NCBI RefSeq assembly: GCF_017052585.1
Contig: NZ_JAFFHZ010000001.1
Location: 3,215,001-3,279,000 of the forward strand
Direction of reading: 5' to 3'
Origin: Paenibacillus apiarius
GTDB lineage: Bacteria; Bacillota; Bacilli; Paenibacillales; Paenibacillaceae
DNA length: 64,000 nucleotides
Shown here: positions 56,230 through 64,000 of the stretch, in pieces
How positions within the stretch are numbered: position 1 is the stretch's first letter
Layout: each line of letters begins with the position of its first letter
Program-made: the position numbers and the translations under genes
Notes under the pieces: generated by a model
The model's database searches: none
Seen by the model: only the letters and a program-made list of their open reading frames with translations
What the model was told of the DNA's origin: nothing

Positions 56230-56979
56230 TAGGACAACTGATGGATGGTCATGGGAATAACATGAGAATGGCTCAGGGTTCTGAGCGTTCAAAGTAAAGC
56301 TTAGTTTTGTAAAAATAGAATGGTGTTGAAGTATCCCCTCGTGGTTAACATAGTGAGATCATTGGTAGTGATGGCCTCCGCTGTTGATCGGAGGGGATAT
56401 TTGCTTAGTATTTTCTTGGCTGAGATGGTAAGAGGTTTATATTATACAGGGTACCGAGATTATCAGGAGTTGGATGGTGTTGATTTAAGGTTTATTGACT
56501 AGATGGACAATCCTCTACATGCGGTATTTATTGGACCATTTCTCGAGGATGGGAGGTAGAGTAAGCTTCGAATCGATTAGCTTTAGTTTTACCAGGCGTA
56601 ATGCCGCGTTTGCCTTTTGTCAATTGCTTCATTCTATCAATGAGCGAGAAAAGAGTGTCTGAAGATGAGCCATTGGCAGCCGTTTCAGCTTTCGCTATAG
56701 TTGGAAAGCGCTTATGCTCCTGATTCCAAGCAGATCTTGAAATTCAGGATTGGCTGCTAAATGCTACGATATGACTTTGATGCAAGGCTATTGGCTAAGA
56801 TGCAGTTTTTTTGAACAATTTAGGCGTTTATGAAGCGAAATTGATGCTTATTTTCAGGCATTTTTTTTGAGAAGAGGGCTCACTGGAAAAGCTACACTTT
56901 TGGAGTGTTTTGCAGCTGTTGAAGGGAATGAGTGTATCCACTAGCGTTCCAGCTAGATTATAGCTGAACTGATTGAAGT
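56230..56979. other. Spacer with weak gene relics
   Basis: There is no convincing intact gene. A minus-strand frame from about 56735 to the stop at 56528 reads LFSLIDRMKQLTKG and KRGITPGKTKANRF without a start and may be the end of a lost gene; I do not recognise it. A 60-codon plus frame at 56320-56502 has no ribosome-binding site. The region looks like decayed DNA between the M20 operon and the rlmCD relic. Confidence 0.4.
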
Positions 56980-57536
56980 GTTTCCGCAGTTGCACGAAGC
57001 GCATGAACGTGATTATGGGGGACAAGACCCGCGTTCTGTGGGGCTCTGAATATATAACGGATTATATCGGGACATCGCGTTCAAATATCCGCGCGCTCGT
57101 TCTACTAGGTGAATTCGGTGCAGACAGTAATGCTGTACAAAAAGGCGGTGGAGTATTTCGCCTGAGCGGGCAGGATACCGTCATCGACGCTTTCTGGGGC
57201 ATCGGGACGATCTCGCTGTTCCTGGGCAGCGCGCGAAGCGGGTGCTCGGCCTCGAGATCGTGGAGGAAGCAATCGTCGATGCACGACACAATCCCGAGCT
57301 GAACATCATCACGAACGCGGAATTCGCCGTCGACACCGCCGAAGAGGTCATCCCGCAGTGAAAGGAAAACCGTTTGACGCCGGATGTCACCGTTGTCGAT
57401 CCGCTGCTGAAAGGCTGCGACCTCACAACTCGACACGATGCCGGCGATGGGCCCCGAACGAATGGTACGGATATATTGTGACCGAGGTGTAGTCGGTGGA
57501 TATGTTCCCGCAGACGGCGCATGTGGAGCATGTATA
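56980..57536 (+). pseudogene. Decayed second copy of rlmCD (3' half)
   Basis: Translations in shifting frames match the RlmCD methyltransferase domain: NVIMGDKTRVLWGSEYITDY, then [46 protein letters not shown] and VDMFPQTAHVEHV. It has frameshifts (for example near 57070 and 57230), a TGA after EEVIPQ, and a deletion that removed the catalytic Cys segment. It is clearly dead. It marks the border between GC-rich DNA and the AT-rich island. Confidence 0.88.
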
Positions 57537-57847
57537 ATAGTCCCATCCAGTGCGAATGAATTTATTGTTGGTCTCGTGATAAAGTTTTTTCCATCTATAC
57601 TTTGTGTAAATTTTTCCGAAAAAATAATTGTAGTATGGTATACCTAATGGGATGTACAGGGAAAAGGGTTAGTTGTTCAAACACCGTGAGTGTAGAATGT
57701 AACCCCACGAAGCGCTCCCCTAGCAAGACTAACAAAACATGAATTTTTACAATAATTTTCTGTTGAATGATGTGTGCGAACAGTGTCATTTTCTAAAAAT
57801 AATTATGATATATAATAGCTGACCTGTAACATTTAAATTGTTAGAGA

Positions 57848-58018
57848 TTGCAAGTCATCAATATGTGTTGTAAAATCGAATTAAGGGGAACTAATGTTCC
57901 CTTATGAGTGAAAATTCGGCAATTTATTCATCTTAATATCCAAATTAAGTATTGGATTGAATCTCTCGCTGTGCTAATTTAAAGGAGGAAGAGGAATATG
58001 TGGAAGCTATGTGCATAA
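57848..58018 (+). promoter_or_regulatory. Promoter, leader hairpin and short leader peptide of the TIR operon
   Basis: TTGCAA (57848-57853), a 17-nt spacer and TAAAAT (57871-57876) form a promoter. AAGGGGAAC (57883-57891) pairs with GTTCCCTT (57896-57903) in the leader. Then AAAGGAGGA is followed by ATG 57998 and a six-codon peptide MWKLCA ending in TAA. A strong ribosome site used only for six codons suggests translation-linked control or a relic. Confidence 0.5.
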
Positions 58019-58048
58019 AATTATAGTTGCTTACTAGGAGGCGCTACA

Positions 58049-59212
58049 TTGGCCAAACAATTAATTCTACAAAACATTCCGGAAGAGAAGGAAATTATAA
58101 CTTTAGAGCACTCACTCAAAATGTTAAATTATAACGAGATAATAGAAGTAACTAAACAACATAAGGTCAAAATTAGTGAGAAGATTAGAAAGAAAAGTGA
58201 TTTAGAAAAATATCTATGTCAGCAGTTTAAAGCAGGGTATATAGCGTCTAATTTTTTTAATGCTATAAGAGAAAGAGCTTTTAATCCGGAATTGAATGTA
58301 TCAGATGGTTTCTATTTATCTTTTTCTGAACCGATTAACCTTACAGAAGAAAATTTAAAACAACATGTAACAAGTGCAAATGCTGAGATAAACGAGTTTC
58401 AAGATATCTATGAGGCAGAAATAGAATTACTTGACTATAGAAATCGAATTGGAAAGTTGTTGTTTATGAGAAAACAGAATAAGTTTGCTTACGATAGAAA
58501 CAGTATGTTTAGTACGAAATTTCTTGAAGAACATAAGATACTTGTTGAAATAAATTTCGCAAAACAAATAGTGTATTTTCAAACCTCAAATGTCGGTAAG
58601 TTCAGGATAATCAGAACAGTAGTACAGGATTTTCTAAGTATAATATTGGGGGTAGATAAACTGAAATTATTTCCTCCAAAAATGTCACAGCAGTTAAGTT
58701 TTGTAATAAATGAGGATGGTGACTCTGCAACAAGATATGAAAAGATTAATTCAAACACAATTAAAGTACTTGATCTACTCCTTGAAATAAACAATCACAC
58801 ATCAAAATTCAGTGAGTTTGAATGTATTGATATCACATTAGACCATGAGGATTCAAAAAAGAAGAATACTAAAGCTAAAATAACCACACAAACATTTGGT
58901 GGCGGAGATTTATTAGCGACTGATGCTGTCAAAAATTTAGTTTTAGAAGGAAGAATTATTTTAGAAGTGGATTTTAAGATTGTTTATAATGAGACACTTG
59001 AGGATGAACAAACTAGAAAACATACTGTAATGGCAGGAATAGTAAGCAACAACAGGGAATTTTTTCGTATTTATATGCATAATAATGATCTCGATATGAA
59101 ACAAGTTATTAATAGAGCATATAACGAGTTGAACAGTGTATTTATTGAACATTTTTCAGCAAAGGAACTTAGAAACGAGGACGGGATAAAAAAATTATTA
59201 GGCTTAAGATAG
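58049..59212 (+). CDS. Unknown protein of the TIR operon, helix-extended-helix-like N-terminus
   Basis: A 387-residue protein I do not recognise as a whole. Residues 21-60 (SLKMLNYNEIIEVTKQHKV, then RKKSDLEKYLCQQF) have the spacing of a SAP/HeH-type nucleic-acid-binding motif; this is a weak resemblance. The rest mixes charged helices and strands with no membrane segment. It starts at TTG 58049 with TAGGAGG 7 nt upstream. It is AT-rich, and its stop lies 1 nt before the next gene, so the three genes form one operon. As the first gene it could be the sensor part. Confidence 0.75.
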   Translation: MAKQLILQNIPEEKEIITLEHSLKMLNYNEIIEVTKQHKVKISEKIRKKSDLEKYLCQQFKAGYIASNFFNAIRERAFNPELNVSDGFYLSFSEPINLTEENLKQHVTSANAEINEFQDIYEAEIELLDYRNRIGKLLFMRKQNKFAYDRNSMFSTKFLEEHKILVEINFAKQIVYFQTSNVGKFRIIRTVVQDFLSIILGVDKLKLFPPKMSQQLSFVINEDGDSATRYEKINSNTIKVLDLLLEINNHTSKFSEFECIDITLDHEDSKKKNTKAKITTQTFGGGDLLATDAVKNLVLEGRIILEVDFKIVYNETLEDEQTRKHTVMAGIVSNNREFFRIYMHNNDLDMKQVINRAYNELNSVFIEHFSAKELRNEDGIKKLLGLR

Positions 59213-59213
59213 T

Positions 59214-59852
59214 GTGGTGATTACCATTTTTCCCACAAAGTATGCCTTTGTCTATACTAATCAAGAATCAAATCCCGATACTTTTCGGTTCGGTTCACAT
59301 GATGAGGAAGTAAGTCGATGGAAGAATAAAGATGATTATAATACTTTCGATAGTGTTTTAGGTATTATTTGTAGAGAACAATTAGATATCTTAACGGTAG
59401 GTATGAATGTTATTAGTGAAGATGGTATTATATGGATATTACTAGAAGGTAGTGAGTTTAATGGAGAAAACCATACAGTATTAGAAGAATTGTTTTGTAA
59501 TAGCATAAGGAAATGTATGGTTACAGATAAGAAACTAGTCAGTAGCTTATTTACTGAGGATTTTAGTGATAATTTACTTGAAATATCCATTGAACGACAC
59601 GATTACTATGAAGTTCTTCCCAATAATTTTTATTACGGAAGTCAGCTTAATTATTCTTCAGAGTACGAATCAATTATTAATGAAGATGGAGTTGAAATAA
59701 TGAGTTTTAAACTTCAGCCGCATAATAGTGATTCAACTATTACTTTCATAAACGAAAACCTTATTGAATTTAGCCAGTTTAGCCACGAAACAGAAATGAG
59801 AAATCAAATATGTGCTTTATCAGCACTTTTTAATAAAACTATAAAAGGATAG
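59214..59852 (+). CDS. Unknown protein of the TIR operon
   Basis: A 212-residue acidic soluble protein without recognised motifs. It reads as alternating strands and helices and is rich in Asn, Glu and Ser. Start is GTG 59214, one base after the previous stop, with only a weak ribosome site, so translation is probably coupled. The next gene begins 5 nt after its stop. A regulatory or adaptor role between sensor and TIR effector is inference. Confidence 0.75.
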   Translation: MVITIFPTKYAFVYTNQESNPDTFRFGSHDEEVSRWKNKDDYNTFDSVLGIICREQLDILTVGMNVISEDGIIWILLEGSEFNGENHTVLEELFCNSIRKCMVTDKKLVSSLFTEDFSDNLLEISIERHDYYEVLPNNFYYGSQLNYSSEYESIINEDGVEIMSFKLQPHNSDSTITFINENLIEFSQFSHETEMRNQICALSALFNKTIKG

Positions 59853-59857
59853 TTGAT

Positions 59858-60649
59858 ATGAGGAAAATATCGATTACGATTTCAGAAACCAATACGCAAA
59901 CGATTCACTTAACGGAACACGAAGATTGGGAAGAAGATGGATTTTGTGCGGATTTTTTTATAGTAAACAAAAATATTCCGGAAAAAGAGTACCTATACAT
60001 AGTCAAAAAGCAGTCAGCTAATTTGAAATGGTTGAATGTTGAAGGTAATAGGTTCATTTTTGACTTAGGTTTATTAAAGCAAACTTATGATAAATTATTT
60101 ATTGATTGCGATTGGATGAAAGGTATGGTTTGTCTACCTCCACATAATGATATTGATATAATCAACAAGATACCAGTCGTAAGTTTCCATATGTCAAAGG
60201 GGGAAATAGAAATGAATACTCCCAAAAAAATATTCTTGAGTCATAAAAGTAGTAATAAACCTATGGTAAGAAATTATTTCAATCTCCTTAAAGAACTAGG
60301 GTATGAGCCGTGGTTAGATGAGGATGCTATGGTAGCAGGAGTTAATCCAGATAGGGGGATTGTTGAAGGTTTTAAAGACTCATGTGCCTGTGTGTTTTTT
60401 ATTACTCCAGAATTTAAAGATGAAAAATTTTTAGCTGATGAGATTGATAATGCAAGGCACGAAAAAAGACAAAAAGGAGATAAATTTTCAATAATTACTC
60501 TACAATTTCAAGACGAACATGGTAACGTGGGTGTAGTACCGGAATTGCTACAAAGGGCCATATGGAAAACCCCCTCTAATGAATTGGAAGCTTTTAAAGA
60601 AATCGTTAGAGCATTACCTATTAAATTAGGTAGCCCAATATGGAGATAA
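59858..60649 (+). CDS. TIR-domain protein (probable NAD-consuming or signalling effector)
   Basis: A 263-residue protein with an unknown 118-residue N-terminal part and a C-terminal TIR domain (about 123-255). TIR features are KKIFLSHKSSNK (strand A), YEPWLDEDAMVAGVN (BB loop), CVFFITPEF (strand D) and LADEIDNA, whose Glu195 is the likely catalytic Glu of NAD hydrolases or cyclases. Such domains serve in Thoeris, pyctinin-like and other antiphage systems. An internal start at 60212 with a strong ribosome site could give the TIR part alone (145 residues). It is the last gene of the AT-rich operon. Confidence 0.88.
   Translation: MRKISITISETNTQTIHLTEHEDWEEDGFCADFFIVNKNIPEKEYLYIVKKQSANLKWLNVEGNRFIFDLGLLKQTYDKLFIDCDWMKGMVCLPPHNDIDIINKIPVVSFHMSKGEIEMNTPKKIFLSHKSSNKPMVRNYFNLLKELGYEPWLDEDAMVAGVNPDRGIVEGFKDSCACVFFITPEFKDEKFLADEIDNARHEKRQKGDKFSIITLQFQDEHGNVGVVPELLQRAIWKTPSNELEAFKEIVRALPIKLGSPIWR
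60197..60214 (+). promoter_or_regulatory. Internal ribosome-binding site and in-frame ATG before the TIR domain
   Basis: AAAGGGGGAAA (60197-60207) lies 4-8 nt before the in-frame ATG at 60212 (Met119). The stretch encodes SKGEIE, between the N-terminal part and the TIR domain. It would start a protein with nothing but the TIR domain. Confidence 0.55.
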
Positions 60650-60674
60650 TTAAAGCGACATCATAACAGCAATA

Positions 60675-60699
60675 TATTCATCTTGGATGAATAGTTTTG
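60675..60699 (+). terminator. Probable terminator of the TIR operon
   Basis: TATTCATC and GATGAATA pair around TTG and are followed by GTTTTGT. The stem is AT-rich and the T-tract is weak. Confidence 0.5.
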
Positions 60700-61179
60700 T
60701 AGGGTAACATAGAAAATAAAAATGTTTTTCAAGCAAAGACTTCCACATCATGATTTAGCAAAATAATTCAAACTGAACTTCTAAAAAAGCAAGAGTTGCT
60801 AAACCCTTTCAGTCCAAGTTAACTTGATGATTGGAGACCTATGAAAGTTGTAACCGAAATGATCACTTCGAAGCCCACTGATGAGGCCGAAATAGATAGC
60901 CACTATTCCCTTCTCGAATTTAGACTTAGACGATGCCACAACGGTCCAATTATTAGAAACAGCAAGGCTAAGTGAAAAGTTGGTGCAGTTATCGTGAGTA
61001 GAATTGAACACATCCCCCTTCTACGTTAACATGAAGGGGATTTGTTTTGTCAACAACAGTCTCCAGTGACGACAAACCTGCTTATTATCAGAGGTTTAAT
61101 GATTTGATAGTTAGGAACAGAAGATAGAAATGATATTCGTGCCATAACTATATTACAAGGTGTAGTGCGAATCAAAAGA
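60700..61179. other. Spacer without recognised genes
   Basis: I see no gene. A terminator-like hairpin (ATCCCCCTTC with GAAGGGGAT, then TTGTTTTG) lies at 61012-61048. TACA (61154-61157) and TGTA (61161-61164) resemble a BlaI/MecI operator half-site pair in front of the BlaI relic. Confidence 0.45.
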
Positions 61180-61405
61180 ATGAATGTGGATGGGTCAAGG
61201 ATTGAACCGTTTTTTGGTCCACTCGAATCCAAAGTAATGGATATGGTCTCTTAAGCATTAGTCAAGTACAGTCAATCTTAACGAAAGAAACCCATTACAA
61301 TCAATGCAGTGATGACAGTAATGAATCGGCTAGTGGAGAAAGGTCATCTGACGAAAGAGACAGCGGGGACGAGAAAAGGACACGAACTTGTTGTCAAAAA
61401 CGCCT
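61180..61405 (+). pseudogene. BlaI/MecI-type repressor relic
   Basis: One frame reads FFGPLESKVMDMVS, stop (61252-61254), ALVKYSQS, stop (61279-61281), then PITINAVMTVMNRLVEKGHL. This is the BlaI/MecI winged-helix pattern with two nonsense codons. The frame then runs without a break into unrelated HsdS-like sequence, so a deletion has fused two dead genes. Confidence 0.7.
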
Positions 61406-61884
61406 ACTTTGAAAATATTTTGCAATATTTTGCATTGGCTTGTGTTGGCGTAGATATTGAGAAAATGCTTTTTCGATTTGATGATTGGAATTCGCGAGCA
61501 GTCTTAATTCCGTCAATAGATGAGCAACGAAAAATCGTATTCATTTAGGATAAGATCGAAAAACTGGAATTGTTCAAGAAGTGCATGATACAGAAAATCT
61601 TCTCAAAGAAGATTCGGTTCAAGGATAATAATAGGTTTAATTTCCAATTATGGGAATGATTGAAGCTGAGCAGTATAGCAGAGTCTTTAGACTACGGATT
61701 AAATGCAGCAGCAACAGAATATGATGGGGAAAATAAATATATTCGAATTACTGATATTGATGATAGGTCTCACATCTGCAGCGCTTGCCCACAATTAGAG
61801 AGAGTAAATATTTCAGAGAAAAGCACGTATATATTCATTTCAAGTCTGGTCCTAGAGGCTGGGACCATTCAAGAAAAATCCTGA
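61406..61884 (+). pseudogene. Type I restriction specificity subunit (HsdS) relic
   Basis: In the same frame as the BlaI relic come NSRAVLIPSIDEQRKIVFI, a TAG at 61546-61548, then DKIEKLELFKKCMIQKIFS, a TGA at about 61657, then KLSSIAESLDYGLNAAATEY and NKYIRITDIDD. These are the conserved spacer helix and the beginning of the second target-recognition domain of HsdS. hsdM and hsdR are absent in the window, so the system is dead. Confidence 0.78.
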
Positions 61885-61950
61885 GACTTTGAAGAACATA
61901 GGTCAACTTCATGCTAACGTGCCATTAGATATAATAATACCATTGATCAG

Positions 61951-62271
61951 GATGAGACGGTGGTAAAGTACTCAGCAAACTTATTGCAACAATGGAAACA
62001 AAATCACGAGTATAGAATTCTTACTGTTACAGGAATTTCTTTAAATAGAAAATCGTCGCATGTTGTTTTATATGAAAGTAATATTGGTGAACAGAAGTCA
62101 GTTACTTAGAAATCAGAGGCAATTGAGGCAATGTCTCCTGAACACTATCCCGCCGAGGAAAGGCCTAGCATTATATCAATGGCTTATTCCCATCAAGATA
62201 AATCACCAAAGTTTTGGGTCACCGAATGTAACCACAACAAAATATATCACTTATTAAGAAATAATAATTGA
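61951..62271 (+). pseudogene. Unknown gene relic with an internal stop
   Basis: One frame reads DETVVKYSANLLQQWKQNHE, continues to EQKSVT, meets TAG at 62107-62109 and goes on from KSEAIEAMSPEHYPAEERP to a TGA at 62269-62271. No start codon with a ribosome site is evident. I do not recognise the protein. Confidence 0.45.
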
Positions 62272-62290
62272 TCTTAAGGATGATGATAGA

Positions 62291-62917
62291 ATGAAAAAAC
62301 GAGTATTTGTTTTTGATGAAACCTTTAATAGTAACAATAATTCATGCCCAATGATTAATCTTAGAAAAGAATATAGCCATATAAGAGGATATCACGGATG
62401 CCGTGCTCTTAATTTAGATGATTACTATGAAAATGGAATTGTTCCGATTAATGAGAATGAAACCTTAAAACGCGCTTTATATTTGTTGCACAATGATAAG
62501 ATTAGTGAAGATATGATAGTCAAGGTATTTAAATCGCACTGGATTAGATTAATGGAAACGCAAAAATATGTGTGGTTTACTCTAACAAAAAATGAGTTGA
62601 TTGATTTTTGTGGGCATTATTTAATATACGGCAGCGAATTTATTTGTGGTATGGCAGCAGAACTGCGTTGCCAGGAAAATTTAAAAAAAGGAATTCCTAC
62701 GATTTTTCATTGTGATATTCCGATTGAAAAGATTCCATCTGATTATTTAGAAGATTTAAATGAAAAAGTTCAAACGGGAGATGGATATAATTGCGGATTT
62801 AAAATTATTGGATCAATTAGTAAAAACGAGATTGTAAAGTGTGAACATCCCAGAAAGATTTTAGATCCTCTGAATGGTTATATACCGTATTATTGTCACC
62901 AGAATGCTACCGAGTGA
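62291..62917 (+). CDS. Hypothetical protein, possibly ADP-ribosyltransferase-like
   Basis: A 208-residue, Cys-rich soluble protein. The words IRGYHGCRALNLDDYYENGI, VWFTLTKNELIDFCGHYL and YGSEFICGMAAEL (with YGSE) recall the His/Tyr/Glu order of ADP-ribosyltransferase folds, but this is only a loose resemblance. AAGGATGATG lies before the ATG. AT-rich like its neighbours; the SAP-domain gene follows. It may belong to the same defence-type island. Confidence 0.6.
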   Translation: MKKRVFVFDETFNSNNNSCPMINLRKEYSHIRGYHGCRALNLDDYYENGIVPINENETLKRALYLLHNDKISEDMIVKVFKSHWIRLMETQKYVWFTLTKNELIDFCGHYLIYGSEFICGMAAELRCQENLKKGIPTIFHCDIPIEKIPSDYLEDLNEKVQTGDGYNCGFKIIGSISKNEIVKCEHPRKILDPLNGYIPYYCHQNATE

Positions 62918-63003
62918 TAAGGAAGGAGTTTCATGGCGCTAAATGAAATATTATATTATGTCCAATGTGGGGCTTTTCATATAATTGGAGAGAGGGGGAT
63001 ATC

Positions 63004-64000
63004 ATGTCATTCTTTGACTTTTTCAGAAAAAAAACAGTTAAGGCCGAGAAGCTTTGGGTGCAAAATAAAGTACCAACCGGAAATTCAAAGCAAACTAAAT
63101 CAGTTACATCACCAATAGTGAAGGTGACGACGCAAATAATGCCATCTGGGACAGATGACGTCATTCCGGCCGAGAAAAGAATTAAAAATGCCAATGTAAG
63201 CAAGCATGGATTATATCCTCACGAGGTTTTAGTGCTTTATTATGCCGGTTCGTATTTCACCGAAGGAAATTCTTTTCAAGGCTTTTGGTGGTACAAATAT
63301 GGTGTGAGGGATGTTGATAATTGCCTCCGTTCCCTGCTTGACCGAGGATTTCTGCAAGTTGGAAACTTACAGAGTGCCATTGAGAAAGAGACCGCAACAG
63401 TCTTAAAGAGTGAATTGAAAAATCACGGGCTTAAAGTGAGCGGTAAAAAAGACGAGCTAGTACAGCGTCTGATGGCAGAGGTATCTCATGAAGAGCTTAA
63501 CTCTCGTTTTGCTAAAAGAACATATCAATTAACTGAACTTGAAAAGAAGGCACTTGAAGAGGAGGATTATGTGCCATATATACATCGGCATCCAATTGAA
63601 AATATGGATATATGGTCACTTAATAAAATAATATATGAACCCCCATATATGTCATATCGCGATAAAATATGGGGTTATCTTAATAAGCGTAGTATGGAGC
63701 ATTTTTCAGTTGGAGATTTTGGCCTATATAGAAATTGTCGATATCATATGTATCTTTTTCTGATGGAAGAGAAAAGGTTAAAAGATGCTCTGGGTATGTT
63801 ATCAGAAGTGGTATTTTATGATTTAAGTGGGCTTGGCAATAACTACAATCCGCAGTATCTCTCCATTTTTGCTAAGAACTTCTTCCCTTACAAAGATTCT
63901 ACCGTGACAATGGCACCTGGCATCACAAGTGCTGTTATACAATGCCAAAAAGAACTTGATCTAACGGACAAGGAACTCAAAACAGCAATGATTGACCGAA
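63004..64000 (+). CDS. SAP-domain protein, phage-type (3' end outside window)
   Basis: The frame is open from ATG 63004 (GAGGGGGA upstream) to the window edge, at least 332 residues. It starts MSFFDFFRKKT, has LYPHEVLVLYYAGSYFTEG and SFQGFWWYKYGVRDVDN, then a SAP motif at about 125-160 (VLKSELKNHGLKVSGKKDEL and VQRL). Similar SAP proteins occur in Bacillus and Listeria phage-related regions. SAP motifs bind nucleic acid. Function unknown. Confidence 0.8.
   Translation, partial: MSFFDFFRKKTVKAEKLWVQNKVPTGNSKQTKSVTSPIVKVTTQIMPSGTDDVIPAEKRIKNANVSKHGLYPHEVLVLYYAGSYFTEGNSFQGFWWYKYGVRDVDNCLRSLLDRGFLQVGNLQSAIEKETATVLKSELKNHGLKVSGKKDELVQRLMAEVSHEELNSRFAKRTYQLTELEKKALEEEDYVPYIHRHPIENMDIWSLNKIIYEPPYMSYRDKIWGYLNKRSMEHFSVGDFGLYRNCRYHMYLFLMEEKRLKDALGMLSEVVFYDLSGLGNNYNPQYLSIFAKNFFPYKDSTVTMAPGITSAVIQCQKELDLTDKELKTAMIDR

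Noticed and set aside
58049..60649. Assignment of the TIR operon to Thoeris
   Set aside because: There is a TIR protein but no ThsA-like SIR2/SLOG, macro or NADase effector gene next to it.
62933..63118. 61-codon frame overlapping the SAP-protein start
   Set aside because: It is in another frame from the clearly coding SAP gene, which has the better ribosome site.

Overview
This window looks like chromosomal DNA of a spore-forming Firmicute of the Paenibacillus type. The reasons are Bacillus-style Shine-Dalgarno sequences, PurR boxes and guanine riboswitches, a surface amylase with S-layer (SLH) domains, and B. subtilis-like gene order around pur, yerB, yerC, dgkB and rlmCD. The species is inferred; no marker in the window proves it. 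Most of the window is moderately GC-rich. The stretches 48.1-49.5 kb and 57.5-64 kb are clearly AT-rich and look acquired.

Layout. 1-1.3 kb: 3' part of a 23S rRNA gene, 5S rRNA and its terminator, then an AT-rich spacer with DnaA-box-like words. 1.7-3.8 kb: a monofunctional transglycosylase, a DUF1294 membrane protein and a universal stress protein. 3.8-8.3 kb: purEKBC with PurR boxes, promoter, guanine riboswitch and two terminators. 8.3-12.2 kb: an M20 amidohydrolase with a MetNIQ-type transporter. 12.3-22.1 kb: a promoter with a cre site, an intact IS3-family element with a TAA target duplication, and a 2,759-residue amylopullulanase. 22.1-33.2 kb: a 56-bp tandem array, then a second copy of the PurR-box/promoter/riboswitch module driving purSQLFMNHD. 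The purine pathway to IMP is therefore complete but split into two units with matching control regions.

33.2-48 kb: repeat-rich spacer, an ABC exporter with a TetR regulator, a hydrolase, a broken yerB, a phosphate transporter pair (DUF47 + Pit), a paired SMR exporter, yerC, a CbiX chelatase, dgkB and rlmCD. 48-57.5 kb: accessory genes (NmrA-type oxidoreductase/HxlR pair; an AraC regulator with a GH39-like tail beside an M20-MFS-M20 operon), framed by rlmCD and two rlmCD relics.

57.5-64 kb: AT-rich island. It opens with a compact three-gene operon (helix-extended-helix-like protein, unknown protein, TIR-domain protein), my best candidate for an undescribed immune system. The TIR gene has an internal ribosome-binding site that could also give a stand-alone TIR protein. 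Decayed BlaI and HsdS genes, an unknown Cys-rich protein and a SAP-domain protein cut by the window end follow.

A separate novelty is a 19-bp word, CAYTCTCCC-N6-TCAG, found at about eight dispersed intergenic places, sometimes as inverted pairs, and forming the start of every unit of the 56-bp array.
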